From positions 248,001 through 312,000 of the forward strand of contig JAWKUB010000009.1 of assembly GCA_041398745.1 (NCBI GenBank): a DNA stretch of 64,000 bases. The letters run 5' to 3'. The notes beneath the pieces were generated by a model. That model did not search any database, was not told the DNA's origin, and was given only the letters and a program-made list of their open reading frames with translations. Made by a program: the position numbers and the translations under genes. This document shows positions 1 to 8,311 of the stretch, piece by piece. This stretch comes from JACKHO01 sp041398745. GTDB lineage: Bacteria; Planctomycetota; Planctomycetia; Planctomycetales; Planctomycetaceae. The number at the start of each line of letters is the position of its first letter. Within the stretch, counting starts at the first letter, position 1.

Positions 1-1419
1 CGCTCCTCTGGATCATCATCGAGTCGCTCGGTGAGTTCCAACTCACGAACTTCAGGTTCCTCAACCCGTACGCAGTCCAGCTCATCCAGCAGCCGTCCTG
101 TTTCGAGTTCGAGCAGCCGCCAGTCGAGTTCTTCGTCACGCACTTCGAGCAGCAATGTGCAACGACCGAGTAGCAGCAGCACTCGGCAGATGCCGACATC
201 TTCGAACTCTCAACGTCCCACCAGTTCCAATACGAAATTGCCCACGACGACGAGTTCAACACGTCCGACATCACTTCTTGGACGGGCGACTGAAAATCGT
301 CAAATGCCCACAAGCACTCGGACTCAAATGCCAACCGGTTCGAATGGCAACATGCCGACCAGCAGTGGTTCACGCCGACCAACATCGATTCTGCAACAGG
401 CTATGGATAACCGTCAACCATCTGGCAATTCACGTATGCCGCAACCAACCAGCCCCAATGGCAAGTTGCCAACCACGACTCGACCACGACCAACGTCACT
501 TCTCGAACAGGCGACTTCCAATCGGCCACGTCCGACAACGCCAACTCGCCTGCCAGATTTCGGGAATGGCGGTTCGTCGAATCGTCCCAACATCGGCCTG
601 AGTGGAACGTTCCATCCCCCTGGAATCGAGACACCGCGTCCTACGAGTCCACGTCCTGGTGGGAAGTTGCCAGATGTTGTACGTCCCGGTGGACTTCCTG
701 GCGGAAAGCTGCCCGGAGATCGAATCCCAGGGACACCACAACGTCCAAACTTCCCCATCGATCCAACTGGTCCTCGCGTGCCCGGTGGAACACGTCCACC
801 ACAGCCAATTGATCCTGTACTCCCACGTCCCATCGATCCTCCTTTCCCTGGTCCGATCGATCCAGGATTCCCGCGACCGGACTTCCCAACACCACTGCCT
901 CCGCAGCAACCTATACCACCGACACCCCCATACTGCCCACCAGCACCACCTTACTGTCCGCCAACTCCCGGCAACTGCAACCCTGGACACTGCTTCCCGG
1001 GCCACAACTGGAATCACCACTGCCCACCAGTCGTCCTCGACTGCTTCCGTGGATGCTACGGTGGAAACGTTTGTGTGCAGCCTGCAGTGACAACGGTTCT
1101 CGTCTCCGAACCAGCCATCATTACTGAAACGGTTGTAGCAGAAGCCCCCCCGGCACCTGCCGCCATGATTCCACAGGTCCTCAACGGTGACACCGTCACC
1201 ATGATGTTCGACGCACCTCAGCAAGCCGAACCTGGCAAGGCTGTACTGCTCATCAACGAACAGCCCATGGAACTGCAAATTGTCGACTGGCAGGCCAACA
1301 TGGTCACCATCAAGTTCCCCAGCCTGTTACTGAACCAGCCCATGCCCGCCGCCCTGTTCATCGGCGACGCCCAAGGCAACGTCATCCAGGCCATGGAAAT
1401 CCTGATTGTCCTGCAGTAA
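1..1419 (+). CDS. Ser/Pro-rich low-complexity secreted-type protein, 5' end missing
   Basis: The reading frame is open from the first base, so the N-terminus lies outside the window; the GTG at 31 is only an internal candidate. The first third is almost pure Ser/Arg/Thr, followed by loosely repeated units (RPTSLLGRATENRQ, RPTSILQQAMDNRQ, RPTSLLEQATSNRP), then Pro/Gly-rich sequence with CPPAPPYCPP-type cysteine clusters. The last ~80 residues form an ordered stretch (VTMMFDAPQQAEPGKAVLLI onward) that looks like an IPT/TIG or similar beta-sandwich. Family function is unknown. It resembles planctomycete surface or matrix proteins with a disordered stalk and a C-terminal beta domain, which is inference. 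A strong terminator follows at 1452. Confidence 0.8.
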   Translation, partial: RSSGSSSSRSVSSNSRTSGSSTRTQSSSSSSRPVSSSSSRQSSSSSRTSSSNVQRPSSSSTRQMPTSSNSQRPTSSNTKLPTTTSSTRPTSLLGRATENRQMPTSTRTQMPTGSNGNMPTSSGSRRPTSILQQAMDNRQPSGNSRMPQPTSPNGKLPTTTRPRPTSLLEQATSNRPRPTTPTRLPDFGNGGSSNRPNIGLSGTFHPPGIETPRPTSPRPGGKLPDVVRPGGLPGGKLPGDRIPGTPQRPNFPIDPTGPRVPGGTRPPQPIDPVLPRPIDPPFPGPIDPGFPRPDFPTPLPPQQPIPPTPPYCPPAPPYCPPTPGNCNPGHCFPGHNWNHHCPPVVLDCFRGCYGGNVCVQPAVTTVLVSEPAIITETVVAEAPPAPAAMIPQVLNGDTVTMMFDAPQQAEPGKAVLLINEQPMELQIVDWQANMVTIKFPSLLLNQPMPAALFIGDAQGNVIQAMEILIVLQ

Positions 1420-1451
1420 CTGCCAACTTCGGCGACAAGCTGCAAACCGCA

Positions 1452-1495
1452 AACCGCCGGTGAGATTCCATCGAATCCCACCGGCGGTTGTTTTT
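1452..1495 (+). terminator. Rho-independent terminator
   Basis: Perfect 11-bp arms AACCGCCGGTG (1452-1462) and CACCGGCGGTT (1479-1489), with an inner GATTC/GAATC stem, followed by GTTTTTG. It sits 33 bp after the stop of the Ser/Pro-rich gene. Confidence 0.85.
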
Positions 1496-1611
1496 GCTTG
1501 AGTCGCTGTGTGGCCGGGACGTTCAAGAATTTCGGAAAGTTCTAACCGTGGCCATGTTCATGAACTTTTGTAGTGCGAAACCCCTTCCAAGCCCCAGTTT
1601 GCTCCCAAATG

Positions 1612-2184
1612 TCATTCCAACCAATCTGGTGGAATGGCGTCAGGTATGATTGGAACTTCTGATTGGTCGACATACCAAGCAGCGCTCGACCACTTCCAGT
1701 CTCGTCCTCGAGTTACCAGCTCCTTTCGAACAGGATTCTCGTGGATGTAGTTGATCATTTTGAGAAGTGTCGTGCCCTCTGTAATGTTGCGGTCGTACCC
1801 GCCGCCTGATTGCCAAAACAGATGTTCAAGTCGTTTGCCGCGTTGTCGCTGAAGTCGGGGCAACCAATCGGACTCATTTTCTCGCAGCCACCGCAACGCT
1901 TGTCGTGCGACAGGTTCCTTGATTCGCTGGCGGATGGTCGCGATGTCGTAAGATTTCCTACGTGGATGCACGATGATGTGAACGTGATTTGGCATGAACA
2001 CCCATGCCCAAATGTCGAAGTCGAAAGTCTCCCGGGCCTGTTGAATTGCATCGACAAGCCACAGGCAGCAACGCTCACGACCCAGGAATGGGTAGCCTTG
2101 GTAGCACGACCATGTCAGTTCATGTGCGTGACCGGCCTCGTTAATGTTCTGGCGATGTCTACGCTGGGAATTACTCGGTTCCAT
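1612..2184 (-). CDS. REP-associated tyrosine transposase (RAYT, IS200-like Y1 family)
   Basis: A 190-residue single-domain protein. The HUH metal motif is in MPNHVHIIVHP (His67 and His69), the signature of Y1_Tnp/IS200-like nucleases that nick single-stranded DNA hairpins. A candidate catalytic tyrosine is Tyr130 in GGGYDRNI, and NYIHENPVRKELV (residues 145-157) is the typical RAYT C-terminal motif. RAYTs are usually single-copy, domesticated enzymes thought to mobilise REP palindromes. A ~207-bp nested inverted repeat starts 57 bp upstream of the start codon, and a GCCCCAG half-site (1591-1597) lies just beyond the stop, so the gene appears flanked by its own repeat family. Length is normal and no frameshift is seen, so it may be active. 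Confidence 0.9.
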   Translation of the reverse strand: MEPSNSQRRHRQNINEAGHAHELTWSCYQGYPFLGRERCCLWLVDAIQQARETFDFDIWAWVFMPNHVHIIVHPRRKSYDIATIRQRIKEPVARQALRWLRENESDWLPRLQRQRGKRLEHLFWQSGGGYDRNITEGTTLLKMINYIHENPVRKELVTRGRDWKWSSAAWYVDQSEVPIIPDAIPPDWLE

Positions 2185-2240
2185 GGTGATGCATTCTATG
2201 TGTGTGGCACGGATACATGGAACTTCAGATTCACAGCTAA

Positions 2241-2447
2241 GGGTGGCTGGGGCCGTCGAGCGACGTGGAAAGTTTTGTGAGTGGAATCGCTAATCACCAT
2301 TTGCAAAACGAACCGCCGCCAAAGCCCCAGGAAAACTGTATCAACATCCAAAATACTGGGGCTCAGGACCTCGCTCGAAATGCCTACGCCATATTGAAAT
2401 CGCGAAGGCCTCCAGAATGCAAAAAAATCCGAGCGCCCCAGCCACCC
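2241..2447. repeat. 207-bp nested inverted repeat (RAYT-type bipartite REP), copy A
   Basis: Begins GGGTGGCTGGGGC (2241-2253) and ends with its exact reverse complement GCCCCAGCCACCC (2435-2447). Inside are GCCCCAG (2324-2330) and CTGGGGCT (2356-2363), so the unit can fold as two back-to-back hairpins, each with GTGG at its outer foot. A second copy lies at 3108. The 2185-2540 gap between RAYT and the next gene holds little else. Confidence 0.85.
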
Positions 2448-2540
2448 TTCGCCAGCGTTTGCCAAGCAGCTGGAGATGCGATTCACAACGGATGTGTTAA
2501 GCTTTGACCAGAGTAGCGTGCTTTCTGCAAAACTTGGTCT

Positions 2541-3092
2541 ATGGGGTATAGTCAATTGGATGACCGCGACCTAATATCAGAGTTGCCAACCCGTGGAATC
2601 GCCGCAGTCTGCTTGCGAGCGGCCATCCGTGCCCTCCCTCTGTTGCTGCAATCCGAAAATGTGAATGAAGGTATCATTGAAGAATCGATTGCAACTGCTG
2701 GAAAAGTCTTGAACCGGCAGGAACCATGCGGCAAGTTACATGAAGTCAGTGAGCAACTGTATGCATTGGTTGCTCAAATTGCGTCAAGGCATAGGACTGG
2801 CAAAGAGACGGGCTTAGCACCAGTAGTTGCAGCTGGGACAGTGATTCATACCGCGATTGACTGCATCGCAGAGCTAGACGCTGATCCCCTTGCCGCCGAA
2901 ACCAACGCCTTGCTCGTTGTCCGGGCAACCTCAAAGGTCGGTGACAATTCACTGGAGTCAGAATTGGCCCGGGATCTCGAACTGTTGAAGAAATTCATTG
3001 GTAATGACGATTTCGGCTTCGATTCAATAAAATTCTTCGGGGCACTCTGGTCCCACGAACCACCTCACTGGTTCGTGAACAACGAGCAGTAA
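2541..3092 (+). CDS. Hypothetical protein, 183 aa
   Basis: Not recognised. It is a soluble protein, mostly alpha-helical by composition, with no signal peptide, membrane segment or clear catalytic motif. The N-terminal half is rich in Ala/Leu/Glu helices (RGIAAVCLRAAIRALPLLLQ), and the C-terminus ends in an aromatic stretch, FGALWSHEPPHWFVNNEQ. It is bracketed by two directly repeated copies of the RAYT-type nested repeat (2241-2447 and 3108-3315), so it may be a passenger gene caught between two insertions. The protein could also be a tail-end remnant of something larger, but the uninterrupted frame argues for a real gene. Confidence 0.55.
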   Translation: MGYSQLDDRDLISELPTRGIAAVCLRAAIRALPLLLQSENVNEGIIEESIATAGKVLNRQEPCGKLHEVSEQLYALVAQIASRHRTGKETGLAPVVAAGTVIHTAIDCIAELDADPLAAETNALLVVRATSKVGDNSLESELARDLELLKKFIGNDDFGFDSIKFFGALWSHEPPHWFVNNEQ

Positions 3093-3107
3093 AACAGAAT
3101 CAGCGAA

Positions 3108-3315
3108 GGGTGGCTGGGGCGGTCGAACGATGCGGCAAGCGTTGTGTGTGAAATCGCAATTCAACATTTGTGATACCAACTGCCGCCAAAGCCCCAGGGA
3201 AACCGGACGTCACACTTCAATGCAACTGGGGCTTGGGAAGCACTTCGTACAAGTACTCATTGCTCACAAACCAGATGGTGCCCGAAATGCAAAGATGTTT
3301 GAGCGCCCCAGCCAC
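3108..3315. repeat. Nested inverted repeat (RAYT-type bipartite REP), copy B
   Basis: Same plan and nearly the same length as the copy at 2241: GGGTGGCTGGGGC (3108-3120), GCCCCAG (3191-3197), CTGGGGCT (3226-3233), GCCCCAGCCAC (3305-3315). The stems are conserved while the spacers have diverged strongly. It fills most of the 3093-3417 gap. Confidence 0.85.
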
Positions 3316-3417
3316 ACGATTTCCGTCGAGTATTTCCCAATTGACGCCCCACCCGATGCTGAGTAATCTCCCGTTGAACTTTGTCTTCACCCGGTCGGCG
3401 ATGATCCGACGAATTTG

Positions 3418-4518
3418 ATGACTAATGAGAAGTTACGGCGGCAGATTTGCTTCGAGGCCGCCCGCCTGATGTATTCGCGTCAGGAATCTGAGTATTACCG
3501 GGCGAAAATGAAAGCGGCCCGCAAAATTCTGCGAGGCTGGGTTCCCGCCTCCTGTCTGCCATCGAACACGGAAATCCGAGATGAAATCCAGCGGTTTGCC
3601 TGGATGTACGAAGGAGAGCAGCGGTTCGAAGATTTGCGAGGCATGCGGTTGCTCGCGTATCGAATGATGACCCTGCTGCAGCGGTTTCGACCCCGGCTCA
3701 TTGGCAGCACGCTCACCGGTTATGTGCGGGCCGGAAGCGACGTCGATTTGCATTTGTTTACCAGCAGCATTGCGGCAGTGACGAATACGCTCGACGACGA
3801 AGGGGTGTTTTACGACGTCGAACACAAGGAAGTTCGCAAGCAGGGAGAAAGTCGAATTTACACGCACGTGCATGTGAAGGAGCGGTATCCCATCGAGTTG
3901 ACGATTTACTCGCTCGAAGAACAGCGGACCGTGTTTCAAAGTTCGATTACCGGCAAGCCCATTGAGTATGCCACACTGAATCAGTTGCGAGAGTTTCTCG
4001 AACAGGAGTACCCCGGCGTCGACCTCGACGCGGATGTTGAAGCGTCGATGGAACGGATTGATCGCTTCGCCATGTACCGTTTACTGATGGCCCCGCTGGA
4101 GAAAGTGGATCAGGGACGAACGCATCATCCGGAGGGGGATGCGCTGTATCACAGCCTGCAAGTGTTTGAACTGGCCCGGAATGCTTTGCCGTGGGACGAA
4201 GAATTCCTGCTGGCGGCACTGCTTCACGATGTGGGCAAAGCGATTGATCCTTACGACCATGTCGTTGCAGGTTTGCAGGCGCTGGACGGATTCATTTCCG
4301 ATCGCACGACCTGGTTGATTGAGCATCACATGGAGGCGCACAAACTTCGAGACGGCAGCATTGGGGCACGGTCGCGTCGCCGGTTGGCGAGTCACGAAGA
4401 CTTTGAAACGCTCGTGCTGCTCGAAGAATGCGACCACGAAGGTCGCGTGCCAGGGGCCTACGCTCCCGAACTGGACGAGGCCCTCGACTACATCCGGGAA
4501 ATTGCCTCAGATTATTGA
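3418..4518 (+). CDS. Nucleotidyltransferase-HD domain protein
   Basis: ATG at 3418 is preferred over the adjoining TTG at 3415. The N-terminal half carries a pol-beta-type nucleotidyltransferase signature: GS (residues 96-97) followed by DVD (108-110) in GSTLTGYVRAGSDVDLHLF. The C-terminal half is an HD phosphohydrolase domain with His245, the HD pair His270-Asp271 in LLHDVGKAID, and a downstream EHHMEAH. This order recalls CCA-adding or GlnD-like enzymes, but the protein (366 aa) is too short for GlnD and lacks an obvious CCA head/neck. I infer a nucleotide or RNA metabolising role without a specific substrate. It stands alone, followed by a hairpin and leuB. Confidence 0.75.
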   Translation: MTNEKLRRQICFEAARLMYSRQESEYYRAKMKAARKILRGWVPASCLPSNTEIRDEIQRFAWMYEGEQRFEDLRGMRLLAYRMMTLLQRFRPRLIGSTLTGYVRAGSDVDLHLFTSSIAAVTNTLDDEGVFYDVEHKEVRKQGESRIYTHVHVKERYPIELTIYSLEEQRTVFQSSITGKPIEYATLNQLREFLEQEYPGVDLDADVEASMERIDRFAMYRLLMAPLEKVDQGRTHHPEGDALYHSLQVFELARNALPWDEEFLLAALLHDVGKAIDPYDHVVAGLQALDGFISDRTTWLIEHHMEAHKLRDGSIGARSRRRLASHEDFETLVLLEECDHEGRVPGAYAPELDEALDYIREIASDY

Positions 4519-4531
4519 GATCACTTTCAAG

Positions 4532-4570
4532 GGCTTCCGCTACGCGGGGCGCCCCTGCCACCCCGAAGCC
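4532..4570 (+). terminator. Possible hairpin terminator
   Basis: GGCTTC (4532-4537) pairs with GAAGCC (4565-4570), with an inner perfect GGGGCGCCCC palindrome at 4546-4555. There is no T-run, so termination is uncertain; it may instead be a dispersed palindrome. Confidence 0.45.
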
Positions 4571-4669
4571 TAGAATCACGTGATCCCGATGCTTTGCCAC
4601 CGGACGCGTTCCCCATTACAGTTTGCCCCTGTTTTGACGTTGTATTTGCTGTGAAATCAGGTGTTTGCT

Positions 4670-5743
4670 GTGAAAATTGTACTGCTTCCCGGAGATGGAA
4701 TTGGTCCTGAGGTTACTGCCGAGGCACAACGCGTGCTGGAGCGCGTCGGCGAAGTGTTTGGCCGGACGTTCGAATTTGAGACGTGCCCCATTGGCGGAAA
4801 TGCCATTGACGACTTCGGCGATCCACTCCCGGAACAAACATTGACCGCTTGCCGCGGGGCGGACGCAATTCTGCTGGGGGCCGTCGGTGGTCCAAAATGG
4901 GATGACCCCAACGCCAAGACGCGTCCGGAAGCAGGGCTATTGCGAATTCGAAAAGAGTTGGGATTGTTTGCGAACCTGCGTCCCATTCAGACCTTCGACT
5001 TCCTGGTCGATTCCTCACCGCTCCGCCGTGAAGTCGTGGCGGGTACGGATATTATGTTCGTACGTGAATTGACCGGCGGCATCTACTTTGGCGAGTCGGG
5101 ACTGACAAAGCATGACGATGGCAGCGAAACCGCCTGGAGCACCATGACCTACAGCACCCACGAAATCGAACGTGTGGTGCGTGTGGCAGCCGACGCGGCT
5201 CGTGGACGTCGCAAGAAACTGACGATGGTCGACAAGGCCAACGTGCTGGAAGCTTCTCGACTGTGGCGTCGCGTTACCGAACGACTCATGAAAGAAGAGT
5301 ACCCGGACATCGAATACGACGTCGTTCTCGTCGATGCCATGGCAATGCACCTCATTTCGCGTCCCACAGCGTTCGACGTCGTGGTGACCGAAAACCTGTT
5401 CGGCGACATTCTGACCGATGAAGGTTCCATGCTTCCCGGGTCCATGGGCATGCTGCCCTCAGCGTCGATTGGCAGTGACGGCCCCGGGCTCTTCGAGCCA
5501 ATTCACGGTTCGGCTCCGGACATTGCAGGTAAGGGAATTGCCAATCCGCTGGCGACCATTCTGGCCGCCGCCATGATGCTGAAATACTCGCTCAAACTGG
5601 ACGAAGAAGCTGCGGCAATTCAGAAAGCTGTTGACGACGTGCTGGCCCAGGGACATCGCACCGGCGACCTGGCCCGTTCTGGCGAAAAGGCCCTCGGCAC
5701 CAAAGAAATGGGTGATCTGGTTGTCTCCGCGATTTCCAAGTAG
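4670..5743 (+). CDS. leuB: 3-isopropylmalate dehydrogenase
   Basis: Oxidative decarboxylation of 3-isopropylmalate, the third step of leucine synthesis; NAD-dependent, cytoplasmic homodimer. The N-terminus VKIVLLPGDGIGPEV is the family signature, and the central KANVLEASRLWR and C-terminal EPIHGSAPDIAGKGIANP motifs are present. Full length (357 aa). A GTG at 4661 would add three residues; GTG 4670 matches the usual start. The upstream DNA carries a local duplication of TTTGCTGTGAAA (around 4647 and 4664). leuC and leuD are not adjacent. It ends 3 bp from the convergent gene at 5747. Confidence 0.96.
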   Translation: MKIVLLPGDGIGPEVTAEAQRVLERVGEVFGRTFEFETCPIGGNAIDDFGDPLPEQTLTACRGADAILLGAVGGPKWDDPNAKTRPEAGLLRIRKELGLFANLRPIQTFDFLVDSSPLRREVVAGTDIMFVRELTGGIYFGESGLTKHDDGSETAWSTMTYSTHEIERVVRVAADAARGRRKKLTMVDKANVLEASRLWRRVTERLMKEEYPDIEYDVVLVDAMAMHLISRPTAFDVVVTENLFGDILTDEGSMLPGSMGMLPSASIGSDGPGLFEPIHGSAPDIAGKGIANPLATILAAAMMLKYSLKLDEEAAAIQKAVDDVLAQGHRTGDLARSGEKALGTKEMGDLVVSAISK

Positions 5744-5746
5744 CTG

Positions 5747-6760
5747 TCACATGAGTGGCCAGGTAACCGCTGTACTTGGGTTCGGACATTGTGGAAGCAG
5801 GTTGCACTGAAAGCCAACGACCTGCATTCCAATCGATTTCAGTCCGTCGTTCGTCACTTCGAGTTTGGTTTCCCTGAGCAACGACCCGGCGTGCGCGTTG
5901 TTCCCCTTCAGTTGAAAAGGTCCAAAACTGACGTCGTGTGCTGCATCGGCTTCCTTGACAAGCCTTCTGTTCCTGGGTGAGCTCATGTCGAGTCGCACGT
6001 TGACGTCGCGTGCCACCATGATGGCATTGGGGTACATGGTCATTGCGCCTGAAGGAGGGTCGCCTCCGTCAGACAGTGGTGGCGTAATGGAGCCAGGCGC
6101 GTAGCGCCAGTTTTGACTTTCAAACAGCCACGCGTTCCACCAGGGACGAAGCAGAGTCACGAGGATCAGGTCACCGGTGACGTTCATGCCTTTTGCATCG
6201 ACTGGCAAATCAACTTCCGGTTTATCTCCAGCCAGTATTCGGGGTCTCTTAACCTTCACATTGTCTTCTGTGAGTGTCCCGGAACTGGCCGAATAGGACA
6301 TCCGATGCCATGCCGACGAAGTTGTTTTCCAGAATTCCTGAGGCGTGTAATTCGTCTGATAGTAGGTGTTGCCAAGCATGTCGAGGCGTTTGTCCAGTTG
6401 GAAACCAGCACGCAAGTCGGTAATTTGGTTTGCCGGAGCGCCAACCGGAAACTGAATGGAATCCAGAACAGCTTCCCACAAATTCCAGGTCATCCGGCCT
6501 GTGCTGACCCATGTATTCTGAAGAGAGTTTGGAATCTGGTTGACGAGTTGAGCGAACTGCGAGGCGTTGGCGATTTGCTCTTTGGTTGGACTTCCCCCTC
6601 CGAAGTCAAAGTCTTCCGGTGTCACCGGGTAGCCAGCAGGCTCAATTGGCAAATACACAACACCACCGCGTGGGAGTGTAGACTCAAGTCCCTCCTGGCC
6701 TTTGGGGGCGGCCACATCTGCCAGCAGGTCCTGGATTTGACTGGAAGCGGCGATAGGCAT
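5747..6760 (-). CDS. Unknown-family protein, paralogue of the upstream gene
   Basis: Not recognised. 337 residues, no evident signal peptide or membrane segment. The C-terminal ~130 residues align by eye with the neighbour at 6902: RPWWNAWLFESQNW versus RPWLNGLIFKSHGW, AIMVARDVNVRLDM versus AMIVARNVKITLDM, FGPFQLKGNNAH versus WGPFSVSGNYSH, and CNLLPQCPNP versus CDRLPLCPSP. The N-terminal third also shares the PITPEDFDFGGG-like and SQLVNQIPN segments, so the pair arose by duplication; this copy has lost ~130 residues from the middle. A GGAG lies upstream of the ATG. The two genes run in the same direction, separated by a hairpin. Confidence 0.75.
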   Translation of the reverse strand: MPIAASSQIQDLLADVAAPKGQEGLESTLPRGGVVYLPIEPAGYPVTPEDFDFGGGSPTKEQIANASQFAQLVNQIPNSLQNTWVSTGRMTWNLWEAVLDSIQFPVGAPANQITDLRAGFQLDKRLDMLGNTYYQTNYTPQEFWKTTSSAWHRMSYSASSGTLTEDNVKVKRPRILAGDKPEVDLPVDAKGMNVTGDLILVTLLRPWWNAWLFESQNWRYAPGSITPPLSDGGDPPSGAMTMYPNAIMVARDVNVRLDMSSPRNRRLVKEADAAHDVSFGPFQLKGNNAHAGSLLRETKLEVTNDGLKSIGMQVVGFQCNLLPQCPNPSTAVTWPLM

Positions 6761-6843
6761 TTGGAAACTCCACTGTCGAGGTCAACAAGGGGTGTGGGAT
6801 CGGCCAGAGCTCGAAGAGCGAAAACATCCGGGATGTTGAATAA

Positions 6844-6871
6844 GGCTACTCGAATTCACATTCGAGTAGCC
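6844..6871 (-). terminator. Hairpin between the two paralogues
   Basis: Perfect 11-bp arms GGCTACTCGAA (6844-6854) and TTCGAGTAGCC (6861-6871) with a 6-nt loop. It lies just after the stop of the 6902 gene on the minus strand and ahead of the next paralogue, so it is a terminator or attenuator that may lower expression of the second gene. Confidence 0.7.
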
Positions 6872-6901
6872 CTTCAGCAATTCAATCAAGTGTTCCTCAG
6901 C

Positions 6902-8311
6902 CTATGAAATCCACGGCAGGTTGGGATCGGGACTTGGGCACAACGGCAAGCGGTCGCAAACAAACGCAATGATTTGTGCGCCCGGAATCTCAAGGCCGGA
7001 TCCCGTTGCGGTGTAGTCGTGCGTGGAAGTGCTCTCCTTGTGTGAGTAGTTTCCGCTGACGCTGAAGGGGCCCCAACCACCAGATGCACTCGTGCTAATT
7101 GACTTCATGGCAGCCGTATTGTGTTCACTGGTCATGTCGAGAGTAATCTTGACATTGCGGGCGACAATCATGGCTGTGGGGAAGATAGGCATCATGCCAT
7201 CGAGGTTCGGAGGGTTTTCGCCGTTTGAAATTGGGCCAAACCCAGAAGACTCCGCCCACTTCCAGCCGTGGCTTTTGAAGATCAGACCGTTCAACCAAGG
7301 GCGACTAATGGGAATTTGCACAAGTTCACACGACAACCCCATGTTCTCCGTGTCACACTGGTAGTCAGACGATTCTGAACCATATTGGGCTGACGCTGAA
7401 GCATGCCACAACCCCCAACTACCACTGGCACTGGCGCCCCAGCTCGTGGACGAGTTGTGAGTCGTTGTGCTGACGTCGTCCTTGGTAAAGTAGAACTTTG
7501 TCCAGGAGTTCGCGTAGTTCGGTCCCAACACGCCTTCAGGGAAATACCACGTTGGCAGGTAAGTTCCGAGTTGTGGATGTTCAGCACGAGCCATTTTGAA
7601 ATTGGCGCGCATGTTTGCGTACATCGCTTCGGGTCCCTTGCTCGTAAGATTTCCGATAATCCCACGGGCTTGTTCGACGTACCCTTTATTGCCCTCTCCT
7701 TCCCACTTCTGGTAGGCCGCAACCACCGTGTCACGCATGGTTGGGCCATTCATGTTGAAGTTCTGTACCACCTCTGGTGTGGCCGTGGGACTGTTGGCCT
7801 GAATACGCGCAGAGTTAAAGGCCTGCAGTGCTGCTTTGTAAGAACCCATGTATGTGTCGTACGCTTTCACCGCTGGCGAAGGACCCGTAGTCGTTTCGTC
7901 TTTGTCGGTAAAAGGATTCTTCTTCGTCACAGTTTGCACCAGGTAGTCCTGAGCCTTCTTCAACATCGATTGCTCATCATCGGAGAGCTTTGAGTCGGGC
8001 AAATCGATGTTTGTAATCGCACGCTCATACACATCCCAGACTTTGGTCTCGGTCCGATTCCACGCCTTGTCGGGGTTCGGCACATTGTTGACCAACTGAG
8101 AAAATACAGCCGCCGCAGTGACTTCTGCTGTGGTTGTTCCGTCGCCAAGCGCCAAGTCACTCGGGTTGATTGGCACACCCGGCGCGGCGAAGGAATAGAA
8201 CACGTTGTCCTCTTTCGGGACTCCGGGATTGATTTCGTCCGGGGCAGTCATCAGCTCGTAGATTTTCGCTGTGAGTGACGCCATGACATTGTTGTTGTCC
8301 GCCTTGGCCAT
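6902..8311 (-). CDS. Unknown-family protein with Ser/Ala/Gly/Trp-rich core
   Basis: Start chosen at MAKADNNNVMASL (8311); the frame runs upstream to 8371, but that stretch looks non-coding. 469 residues, no signal peptide seen. Residues ~1-240 look helical; the middle has SWGASASGSWGLWHASASAQ, a small-residue/aromatic pattern such as is seen in beta-stranded assembly or membrane-inserting segments; the end holds paired cysteines (CDTENMGLSC, CDRLPLCPSP). It is paralogous to the 5747 gene over the C-terminal third. No function is assigned; a self-assembling or membrane-active protein is speculation. The 515-bp upstream gap (8312-8826) holds AT-rich DNA near 8400 that could carry its promoter. 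Confidence 0.8.
   Translation of the reverse strand: MAKADNNNVMASLTAKIYELMTAPDEINPGVPKEDNVFYSFAAPGVPINPSDLALGDGTTTAEVTAAAVFSQLVNNVPNPDKAWNRTETKVWDVYERAITNIDLPDSKLSDDEQSMLKKAQDYLVQTVTKKNPFTDKDETTTGPSPAVKAYDTYMGSYKAALQAFNSARIQANSPTATPEVVQNFNMNGPTMRDTVVAAYQKWEGEGNKGYVEQARGIIGNLTSKGPEAMYANMRANFKMARAEHPQLGTYLPTWYFPEGVLGPNYANSWTKFYFTKDDVSTTTHNSSTSWGASASGSWGLWHASASAQYGSESSDYQCDTENMGLSCELVQIPISRPWLNGLIFKSHGWKWAESSGFGPISNGENPPNLDGMMPIFPTAMIVARNVKITLDMTSEHNTAAMKSISTSASGGWGPFSVSGNYSHKESTSTHDYTATGSGLEIPGAQIIAFVCDRLPLCPSPDPNLPWIS

Noticed and set aside
155..1278. Long frames on both strands over the Ser/Pro-rich gene
   Set aside because: They are by-products of its low-complexity codon pattern; none has a recognisable domain.
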